Source: Amphritea sp. (lineage in GTDB: Bacteria > Pseudomonadota > Gammaproteobacteria > Pseudomonadales > Balneatricaceae). Taken from it: a DNA stretch of 5,508 nt. Made by a program: the position numbers and the translations under genes. This document shows, in pieces, positions 1-5,149 of this stretch. Numbering within the stretch: position 1 is the stretch's first letter; each line of letters starts with the position of its first letter. Under the pieces are notes generated by a model, which did not search any database, was not told where the DNA came from, and saw only the letters and a program-made list of their open reading frames with translations. The stretch lies in assembly GCA_018067325.1 (NCBI GenBank), contig JAGPUU010000348.1, positions 1-5,508 of the forward strand, written 5' to 3'.

Positions 1-482
1 GAAATGTTTTTGTATCAACCTCTACCGAGCTGGAAGCTAAAGGTAACAGCGGCGCTGATAACGATACTTCTTTCGATATTTTCGTTACAGCTGATCTTGA
101 TGTCGCGCAAGTCGGTTTCACTTATCTGACTTACGAAGCTGAAGGTGCTTCTGATAGTCAGGATGCTTATGGCCTGATGGTTTCTGTTGATGCGGGCTTT
201 GCTGAACTGGCTGCTGACTACAGTACTGCAGAGCTGTCTTCTACAACTGACCTGGATGTTTATAACCTGGCTGCAACCTTTAAAGTTGCTGAAACCACCA
301 AAGCATCTGTGGGTTACAACAGCTATGACGAAGATGGTTCTGATGAAGTTGGCACTTGGTACGCGAATGTAACTTACATGTTCCCCGCTCAGAAGAAAGT
401 GTCTGTTTTTGCTGAAATCGCTGATAGCGATGAAGATGATTCAGAACTGGGTTACCTGGCCGGTATGCGCGTTAAGTTCTGA
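1..482 (+). CDS. Outer-membrane porin, 3' end (partial)
   Basis: This is the C-terminal part (159 residues plus TGA) of a Gram-negative general porin, a trimeric beta-barrel that lets small solutes cross the outer membrane. The reading frame is open from base 3 to the left edge, so the start and signal peptide lie outside the window; an internal Met at 177 is not the start. What is seen: alternating hydrophobic/polar strands separated by short turns, acidic loops (DEDGSDE, DSDEDDSE), no cysteine, and the ending YLAGMRVKF with a terminal Phe, the BAM-recognised signature of barrel proteins. The Asp/Glu-rich loops fit a marine or salt-adapted organism. Codon choice is strongly biased (GAA, GCT, GAT, CTG), as expected for an abundant protein. 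A strong terminator follows, so it is probably a single-gene transcript or the last gene of one. The porin class is confident; its substrate preference cannot be told. Confidence 0.88.
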   Translation, partial: NVFVSTSTELEAKGNSGADNDTSFDIFVTADLDVAQVGFTYLTYEAEGASDSQDAYGLMVSVDAGFAELAADYSTAELSSTTDLDVYNLAATFKVAETTKASVGYNSYDEDGSDEVGTWYANVTYMFPAQKKVSVFAEIADSDEDDSELGYLAGMRVKF

Positions 483-553
483 GGGGGAAAAACTCTGAGG
501 AAAAACAGGTCATTCTTAGGTCACCCCTTCGAGCTTCGAGTGACTACTTTTTT

Positions 554-581
554 GAGGTCGGTTTTCGAACCGGCCTTTTTT
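554..581 (+). terminator. Rho-independent terminator of the porin gene
   Basis: The stem GGTCGGTT (556-563) pairs with AACCGGCC (568-575) over eight pairs, one of them G-U, around a TTCG loop (564-567). A run of six T (576-581) follows, and A555-T576 and G554-T577 can extend the stem. The stable UUCG loop and the T tract make a strong plus-strand terminator, 71 bases after the porin stop codon. Confidence 0.9.
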
Positions 582-672
582 CGTTTATAGAATTAAACTG
601 CAGTCCGAGGTCCGAATTAAAGAGCTGTTGTCCGAACGCTCTGCTTGTTCGAGGTTCGAAAAAGCGGGCTTT

Positions 673-754
673 TGTAGGAGCCATTCCCTCATGACGATTC
701 TGTTAGTATAGTGCCTGCTGAGGGTTTTATCGGCGTGGGGGTACGCCTCCTACA
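673..754. repeat. REP/BIME-like pair, TGTAGGAG heads facing each other
   Basis: TGTAGGAG (673-680) and its exact reverse complement CTCCTACA (747-754) bracket an 82-base unit. A second nested pair, CCCTC (686-690) and GAGGG (720-724), lies inside. The right half also forms a small hairpin, GGCGT (732-736) with ACGCC (743-747). A conserved TGTAGGA head next to a variable hairpin, in the space between convergent genes, resembles the repetitive extragenic palindromes known in Pseudomonas and relatives. Such elements are usually mobilised by RAYT (TnpA-REP) transposases; none is in this window. Confidence 0.7.
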
Positions 755-783
755 GGGTCCGAATGTGCGAAAAAGAAACGAAT

Positions 784-848
784 CACAGAGGACACGGAGA
801 TCACAAAGGTAAACTTTTTATTTAAAGCTCTTCTCGGTGCCCTCTGTG
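784..848. repeat. Palindromic element built on CACAGAGG
   Basis: CACAGAGGACACGGAG (784-799) is nearly the reverse complement of CTCGGTGCCCTCTGTG (833-848): 14 of 16 positions pair, with mismatches at 792/840 and 796/836. The 33-base centre is AT-rich and has a possible inner stem, CTTT (814-817) with AAAG (824-827). Transcribed, it would make one long hairpin. Similar CACAGAG-type palindromes are, as I recall, common between genes in many proteobacteria, which suggests a MITE-like element. It is distinct in sequence from the TGTAGGA elements flanking it. Confidence 0.7.
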
Positions 849-897
849 TACTTAGCATGCCCCTTGGGTACGGTGGTAAATGAATTTTTATTAAATC

Positions 898-919
898 ACC
901 CCTGAAAGGGGTTCCTACA
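898..919 (-). repeat. Third REP-like unit, downstream of selU
   Basis: Read on the minus strand, the TGTAGGA head (919-913) is followed by the hairpin ACCCC-TTTCA-GGGGT (912-898). It starts about 30 bases after the selU stop codon, so the selU transcript would carry this hairpin at its 3' end. It may protect the message from exonucleases or slow RNA polymerase. No T-run follows directly, so I do not call it an intrinsic terminator. Confidence 0.62.
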
Positions 920-949
920 GCGCAGGGCTTGGACATCGAACAGCAGCTC

Positions 950-2047
950 TTAGCCTGCGGTTGTATCTAACAGAAAGTCATGGCATTCCTGCCAGTTCCC
1001 TCGATAGACGATACGGTCACTTTTCTGATTCAGCTGATACTCGTACATTGGGTCGTAATACAATTCCAGCAGAGGAGCGAGCCAGTTCAGGTGAGCGTCG
1101 TACCCAGATCCTTGCTGATGCAATTTAATCGCCTTCTGCATCTCTTCGCGCAGTGTCCGCCAGCGTTCATCACCCAGTCTTCGTTTGATTTTATCTAAGC
1201 CTAGCAACAGGTACTCTTCACACAGAATATGACCCTGCTCTTCACCGTGAACATGGGTATAGTCCGCTACCATGTCGATGACGTACTCTTGTAACAATCT
1301 CTGCAATCGAATATCAAGTGGATCTTCAATGACAGCAACGGGCGCTGTCTGCATTTCTTGATAGAGTTGAACCGGCAAGTCAACGCTACCAATATTTCTG
1401 CCTTCATCTTCAAAAACCAGTTGCTGAAAGCCAGCGTTCTGCTTTTTTAACATCTGAATCGCGGTAATATTTTCAAAATTGATCTGGCTGTTTTGTGGTT
1501 TCACATAGCGCCCAAAACTAGAGCCGCGGTGATGAGCTGCACCTTCAAGGTCGATGGCATTGCCCAGGGTGTTCACCATTAGCGTTTTGGCCGAGCCGGT
1601 TTTTCCACCAACAATATTGAAAGGCATTGTTGCTGGCAGGTCATTCATGACGTTAAGTAGTGCCGTTCTTAACGCTTTATAGCCACCCAGTACCAGCGGG
1701 TATTCCATTCCGGCATCTTTCAACCACTGCTGCGTAGTCCGCGAGCGCAGCCCTCCCCGAAAGCAGTAGATATAACCCTCTGGGTTGTTTCGGCAAAAGT
1801 TTAACCATAGCTCCATGCGCTGATCTTTAGTCTGTCCACAAACCAGTTGATGGCCAAGCTTAATCGCGGCTTCCTGTCCCTCTTCCTTGTAGCATGTCCC
1901 CACTTTTTCCCGTTCATCGTCGGTCATCAGTGGAAGACTTATAGCCGAAGGAAAAGCGCCCTGGTTGAATTCTATTGGCGCCCGAAGATCGACCATCGGT
2001 GTATCGTTAATAAATAGCTCTAGGAACTTATCAGTGTCTGAACGCAT
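950..2047 (-). CDS. selU: tRNA 2-selenouridine synthase (SelU/MnmH)
   Basis: SelU replaces the sulfur of 2-thiouridine at wobble position 34 of tRNA-Lys, -Glu and -Gln with selenium from selenophosphate, by way of a geranylated intermediate. The 365 residues match the usual family length (about 364 in E. coli). The N-terminal rhodanese domain (about 8-130) shows VDLRAPIEFNQGAFP (19-33) and the active-site loop YCFRGGLRSR (94-103), with C95 as the catalytic Cys (C97 in E. coli). The second half has a P-loop at 147-155 (GGKTGSAKT), then HHRGSSFG (172-179) and FEDEGRNIG (212-220), both typical of SelU. The P-loop has Ala153 where the Walker A consensus has Gly. It is last in the operon, 14 bases after yjdF, without a clear Shine-Dalgarno, so translational coupling is likely. 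selD, which makes selenophosphate, is not in the window. Confidence 0.95.
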   Translation of the reverse strand: MRSDTDKFLELFINDTPMVDLRAPIEFNQGAFPSAISLPLMTDDEREKVGTCYKEEGQEAAIKLGHQLVCGQTKDQRMELWLNFCRNNPEGYIYCFRGGLRSRTTQQWLKDAGMEYPLVLGGYKALRTALLNVMNDLPATMPFNIVGGKTGSAKTLMVNTLGNAIDLEGAAHHRGSSFGRYVKPQNSQINFENITAIQMLKKQNAGFQQLVFEDEGRNIGSVDLPVQLYQEMQTAPVAVIEDPLDIRLQRLLQEYVIDMVADYTHVHGEEQGHILCEEYLLLGLDKIKRRLGDERWRTLREEMQKAIKLHQQGSGYDAHLNWLAPLLELYYDPMYEYQLNQKSDRIVYRGNWQECHDFLLDTTAG

Positions 2048-2061
2048 AGTTAGGTCTGTGG

Positions 2062-2667
2062 TTATCGATTTTTTAAGTTAAGTTGCCTGAGCTGTCGATC
2101 GTGCCAACGGCTGAGTAGTATAAGTGCGGCGCATGCGCCGATAAGGGCCAGAAGCATATCTGACTGGGTATCCCAGACATACCCCTGAGTGCCCAGGAAC
2201 GCCTCTGCGGACTCTCCGGTCAATTCCGCAACCCACCATTCAATAAGCTCGTAAAAGGCGCTAAAGGCGAGACAGAAGCAGACTGTCAGGAAATTGAGCC
2301 AGCGATGGCCATTAACAGCCTGAGCCCGGATAAGGATTTCACGGGCGATGATTGCCGGAATAAATCCCTGAGCCAGGTGGCCAACCTTATCATAGTTATT
2401 ACGCTGCCAGCCAAACAGCTCAGATAGCTGATCGAAGAGCGGTACTTCGGCATAGGTATAATGCCCGCCGACCATCAATATGATGCAGTGAATCAGAATC
2501 AGACCGTATAACAAGGGTGTCAAAGGGTGACTGCGGAGGGTGAATATTAATATAAGTACCCCGATCAGGGCGGGCACAACTTCCAGAAACCAAGTGAACT
2601 GGTCTTTAGGATTAATACCTGACCAAATGAGTACAGCTGAGAAAATTAATATCCAGAGAATTCGCAT
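2062..2667 (-). CDS. yjdF: YjdF/DUF2238 family inner-membrane protein
   Basis: This 201-residue integral membrane protein belongs to the YjdF (DUF2238) family, whose biochemical role is unknown. About six hydrophobic segments are visible (roughly 3-18, 25-43, 49-67, 98-114, 123-140, 170-186). The family signatures are clear: GGHYTYAEVP (67-76), NNYDKVGH (90-97), ELIEWW (140-145), and AEAFLGTQGYVWDTQSDM (154-171). The conserved charged and aromatic residues between the membrane segments (D93, H97, E140, E143, D166, D170) could form a buried site. The ATG at 2667 gives a complete first membrane segment. No clear Shine-Dalgarno precedes it, only a CTGCGCAG palindrome (2668-2675). It sits 28 bases after the metallophosphoesterase-like gene and 14 before selU. 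The family call is firm; the function is not known. Confidence 0.9.
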   Translation of the reverse strand: MRILWILIFSAVLIWSGINPKDQFTWFLEVVPALIGVLILIFTLRSHPLTPLLYGLILIHCIILMVGGHYTYAEVPLFDQLSELFGWQRNNYDKVGHLAQGFIPAIIAREILIRAQAVNGHRWLNFLTVCFCLAFSAFYELIEWWVAELTGESAEAFLGTQGYVWDTQSDMLLALIGACAALILLSRWHDRQLRQLNLKNR

Positions 2668-2695
2668 CTGCGCAGTATAAGCGATTTAGAGAGCC

Positions 2696-3562
2696 TTAAA
2701 TAGCACCTGCCGCTCTCGGAATGTTGATGTCAGGCAGAGAAAGCGGTTTGCCCGTTTGTGCTTTTTCAAATTCAGGCAGTACATCGAGACTGGGCCATAA
2801 CCCGCTAGACAGTGCTTTCATATAATCATTGCTCAGTCCTGCTTGTTGCATCTGAGTTGCTGTTTCAGGGTGGTCATAACCCAACCTATGCCAGCTACAG
2901 ACTAAATCGTCATCTGTCTGAGAAATTAGCATATACCAGGTTAAGGCAGAGGCGTCGTTGGCAGGCATGCCGATAACGCCTGCGTTTAGCCAATATCCAT
3001 ACTCGGTTATCTGACCGAAAGGCATGCCACAGTGTCCCGCCAGAATAATATCGCTGTTGGATGCTGTGATCTGCTGCTGTTTCTCCTCCTTGGAGTCCGA
3101 GGCAAATACGAACCGGTTGTTTGAATCAGTGCCACCATGGATAGCAGTAAAACGACGCCCGCCATAACTGAAACGGATCTGGTCAGGCAGTTGTTTCATC
3201 CAGTCTTTATTTGGCGGGCTCACTCTGGGCAGTGTGTAGTTGTACCACTGGGAAGAAAGGAGGTCGCAACTGCTGCCTTCGATAAAACCACAACCGCAGT
3301 CATCTGAGCCGTTAGCGACTGATTCTTCACAGTTCCCGGCAACAACGGTTATGTTCCAGTTCTTTATCAGCTCTACGGTCTCATCAGGCTGGGCACAGTA
3401 GGCCACCAAATCACCGGTACAGAGGATATTAGTCGCAGGAATTTCAAGCTCAGCGGCAACGGCCTGCATTCGCATAGTTGCTTGCAGGTTACTGTAAGGC
3501 CCGCCGAAAATTAATAACGGATGGGCCTCGTTTGGTTCGAAGTAAGAACTGATAGGGGTCAC
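2696..3562 (-). CDS. Metallophosphoesterase-fold protein with incomplete metal site
   Basis: This 288-residue calcineurin-like phosphoesterase homologue has no signal peptide and is probably cytoplasmic. The fold motifs come in order: FGGPYSNL (19-26) where active enzymes have SDxHxNL; TGDLVAYC (49-56, canonical GD); AGNCEE (75-80, canonical GNHD/E); IHGG (141-144); GHCGMPF (176-182, canonical GHTHxPF); and NAGVIGMPAND (193-203), matching the usual NPGSxGxPR end of the domain. D51, N77, H142 and H177 remain, while G21, Y23, C78 and G179 replace expected ligands or catalytic residues. A DCGCGF insert (88-93) and eight cysteines in all are notable. It starts with GTG at 3562, overlapping the symporter stop as GTGA, with no Shine-Dalgarno, so it is translationally coupled to that gene. 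I recall similar degenerate proteins beside symporters of this type in other marine bacteria, but could not check. Substrate unknown; it may be a phosphatase with altered metal use, or a sensor. Confidence 0.85.
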   Translation of the reverse strand: MTPISSYFEPNEAHPLLIFGGPYSNLQATMRMQAVAAELEIPATNILCTGDLVAYCAQPDETVELIKNWNITVVAGNCEESVANGSDDCGCGFIEGSSCDLLSSQWYNYTLPRVSPPNKDWMKQLPDQIRFSYGGRRFTAIHGGTDSNNRFVFASDSKEEKQQQITASNSDIILAGHCGMPFGQITEYGYWLNAGVIGMPANDASALTWYMLISQTDDDLVCSWHRLGYDHPETATQMQQAGLSNDYMKALSSGLWPSLDVLPEFEKAQTGKPLSLPDINIPRAAGAI

Positions 3563-4947
3563 CCGGTGGTAGTGCTGCTAAATCGGGGTTGTTGCTTCGG
3601 ACTTACCATGCCAGCCCAGAATAACAAACAACCGCCAACCAATACTGTCAGAGAGATAAACAGCAGTTTAGTGTATTTATGACTCTCACCCAAAAGCTGT
3701 GAATGCCCTGCGGATTCAGTGAAGTAAAGGGCGGCGCCAGCGATCGCAATGGCAAAACTACCCAGATAGCTCCAGAGCGGAATGTCGGTACGGTTACCCC
3801 ATAAAGAGAAGAATATCACCGGGGCCAGATACATCGAAGCAGTACCACTGACGGCAACCGCGCTGAATAAATCTTTATTGCCCCAGAACACTAATAGCAG
3901 TCCAAGCATGACGAACACCGCCATAGTGATCCGGCCATTGGTGCGGGAGGGCTCAATCCATTTCATATCCACAGCCACCAGTTTAGAGGCACTTGAAAGT
4001 GTACTGTCCAGGGTCGACATGGCGGAAATTACCAAGGTAATGTTGAACAGCAGCATTGGGTTCTCGCCGAGGAGTCGCATCAACACCTGATTCATGGTTT
4101 CCCCGCTGCTGGCATTTGCGCCTGCGACGATACCAAAGCTACCGAAGATTATGATGCAGGTAGCGCTGATCCAGGCCGCATGGTGAAAACTTTTACGGGT
4201 AGTTTCTCTGTCTGCAAGAAAACCCCGGTCCATCATTACCGGGTCATGCATTGGATAGCTCCAAACCTGTAACAGAGCAACCAGAATCAATATCGGGCCA
4301 GGGTCGGTAATAGTGAAGCTTTTAAACATCAGAGTCGCGGTATTCAGATGACCTGTTGTCAGAACTAAAATGGTCAGTGCTGTAAGAACAATCAGGAATA
4401 GAATCATCTGGAACAGATCAGTTCTCAGTGATGCGTGTAGACCGCCGAGCATCGAATAAACCAGAGTCACAATAGCGAAAAGCGCTACTGCCAGCGTGTA
4501 GGAGCCACTTCCCGCAACACCAAAGAGAATACCGATCACCAGAATGTTAGCAAATACCTCGCTGACTAAGCGTATGCCGACGACAAAGTTGTAACACTGA
4601 GTGCCCCATTGGCCAAACCGGTCGGTTAAAAAGGCCTGAATACTGCCAAAACCGTGTTTGAACCGGACCGAATCTATAATTTTGGCGCCGGTCAGAAAAG
4701 ACAGGTAGTAGGTTGCATAAGCAACGGTCCCCCAGATGCCATAGTAAAACCCCAGAATGGCCGCGTTAAGCAGAGAACGAGCAAAGATCCAGGTCGTTAC
4801 CTGTGAAAAGGTCAGCATCAGCAGGCCAGGAGGCTTACCTTTGGGAGAAAGTCCATTGAAGAACGCGCCGTTGCTTTTCGCTTTTGGAGTAATAAATATT
4901 GAGAATATTGCTACAGCAGCAACCGCAATAATGAGGGATATTTCCAT
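3559..4947 (-). CDS. Sodium:solute symporter (SSS family)
   Basis: This inner-membrane Na+-coupled transporter of the SSS/PutP family has 462 residues, near the usual size for bacterial members. About 12-13 hydrophobic segments cover the protein, beginning at residues 3-20. Family marks are FSQVTTWIFARSL (47-59), YSMLGGLHASLRTDLFQ (164-180), equivalent to the Y-x-x-x-GG-L-x-x-x-x-x-TD-x-x-Q signature, and SAMSTLDSTLSSAS (308-321). In the last, S311 and T312 align with the Ser-Thr pair that binds Na+ (site Na2) in PutP and vSGLT. The substrate is not predictable: family members carry proline, pantothenate, sugars, acetate, iodide or urea. The ATG at 4947 is preceded by AGGA at good spacing. 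It is first in the operon and overlaps the metallophosphoesterase-like gene by 4 bases, so the two proteins probably work together. Confidence 0.92.
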   Translation of the reverse strand: MEISLIIAVAAVAIFSIFITPKAKSNGAFFNGLSPKGKPPGLLMLTFSQVTTWIFARSLLNAAILGFYYGIWGTVAYATYYLSFLTGAKIIDSVRFKHGFGSIQAFLTDRFGQWGTQCYNFVVGIRLVSEVFANILVIGILFGVAGSGSYTLAVALFAIVTLVYSMLGGLHASLRTDLFQMILFLIVLTALTILVLTTGHLNTATLMFKSFTITDPGPILILVALLQVWSYPMHDPVMMDRGFLADRETTRKSFHHAAWISATCIIIFGSFGIVAGANASSGETMNQVLMRLLGENPMLLFNITLVISAMSTLDSTLSSASKLVAVDMKWIEPSRTNGRITMAVFVMLGLLLVFWGNKDLFSAVAVSGTASMYLAPVIFFSLWGNRTDIPLWSYLGSFAIAIAGAALYFTESAGHSQLLGESHKYTKLLFISLTVLVGGCLLFWAGMVSPKQQPRFSSTTTG

Positions 4948-4952
4948 GAGCT

Positions 4953-4968
4953 GTCCTAAATTTGGGAC
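4953..4968. promoter_or_regulatory. 16-bp palindrome at the symporter ribosome-binding site
   Basis: GTCCTAAA (4953-4960) abuts TTTGGGAC (4961-4968); seven of eight positions are complementary (GTCCYAAATTTRGGAC). It has no loop, so it looks more like a protein-binding dyad than an RNA hairpin. On the minus strand its end supplies the AGGA of the likely Shine-Dalgarno, so a bound protein or a folded RNA could block expression of the operon. Confidence 0.4.
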
Positions 4969-4984
4969 CGATTTTTGTCCGGGT

Positions 4985-5059
4985 ATTATGAGCTAACAAA
5001 CTGAAACTAAGATGAAAATACTGTTTGCCATATCTTAGTTAACCCTATTTATAAGACAA
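4985..5059 (-). promoter_or_regulatory. Putative promoter region of the symporter-selU operon
   Basis: The gap between the uspA terminator and the symporter must hold the operon promoter if the operon is separate from uspA. Candidates on the minus strand are CATAAT (4990-4985) as a -10 box without a convincing -35, and TTGTCT (5059-5054) with TAAGAT 16 bases on as a weaker sigma70 pair. The second candidate overlaps the arm of the inverted repeat at 5005-5040. Neither is strong, which would fit an activator-dependent promoter. Confidence 0.35.
5005..5040. promoter_or_regulatory. 9-bp inverted repeat upstream of the operon
   Basis: AACTAAGAT (5005-5013) and ATCTTAGTT (5032-5040) are perfect reverse complements separated by 18 bases. 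The centre-to-centre distance is 27 bases, close to but not exactly an integral number of helical turns. Its place, 58-93 bases upstream of the symporter ATG, suits an operator. The AT-rich arms and long loop make a transcription terminator unlikely. Confidence 0.45.
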
Positions 5060-5085
5060 AAAAAAGCCTGTCATAAGACAGGCTT
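5058..5085 (-). terminator. Rho-independent terminator of the universal stress gene
   Basis: AAGCCTGTC (5064-5072) and GACAGGCTT (5077-5085) form a perfect 9-bp stem around a four-base loop. On the minus strand it is followed by an unbroken T-run (the A run at 5058-5065 on the plus strand, two of whose bases are in the stem). It lies 64 bases after the uspA stop and separates that transcript from the symporter operon. Confidence 0.92.
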
Positions 5086-5149
5086 CTTCAGAGACCATAG
5101 AGTGAGCTTAAACAGCTGTGTTCCAGGGTTTCTTGTTGTACCGGCTAAC

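Larger units (their letters stand above)
527..763. repeat. Scattered heptamer repeats NTYCGAR
   Basis: Seven-base units occur as adjacent pairs: CTTCGAG twice at 527-540, GTCCGAG+GTCCGAA at 603-616, and GTTCGAG+GTTCGAA at 647-660. Single GTCCGAA units lie at 630-636 and 757-763. Within a pair the third base agrees (T or C), while pairs differ from each other. No gene is present here. The function is unknown; the spacing is too irregular for a CRISPR array. Confidence 0.65.

Noticed and set aside
187..372. Plus-strand frame of 61 codons inside the porin
   Set aside because: It is out of frame with a clearly real porin reading frame; the Leu/Trp-rich product is the shadow of the porin's CTG and GCT codons.
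660..673. Possible second terminator, AAAAG-CGGG-CTTTT
   Set aside because: The stem is only five pairs and mostly A-T, and it runs directly into the TGTAGGAG repeat head; too weak beside the strong terminator at 554-581.
527..763. Possible CRISPR array
   Set aside because: The repeats are only 7 bases long, irregularly spaced and not separated by uniform unique spacers; no cas gene is nearby.
727..936. Open frame of 69 codons on the minus strand
   Set aside because: It runs straight through the REP-like units and the CACAGAGG palindrome, has no Shine-Dalgarno, and its composition (Pro/Arg-rich ends) reflects the repeats. It is not a gene.
980..1198. Plus-strand frame antisense to selU
   Set aside because: It overlaps the conserved C-terminal part of selU on the opposite strand and has no family features.
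2668..2695. Possible internal promoter before yjdF (TATACT at 2680-2675, minus strand)
   Set aside because: No -35 box at proper spacing was found, and the 28-base gap is normal within an operon.
3782..4090. Plus-strand frame of 102 codons antisense to the symporter
   Set aside because: It lies wholly within the well-supported symporter gene, covering the Na+-site region on the other strand, and its product shows no recognisable motif.
4757..4996. Plus-strand frame antisense to the symporter 5' end
   Set aside because: It covers the symporter start and leader on the opposite strand; no ribosome-binding site or family resemblance.
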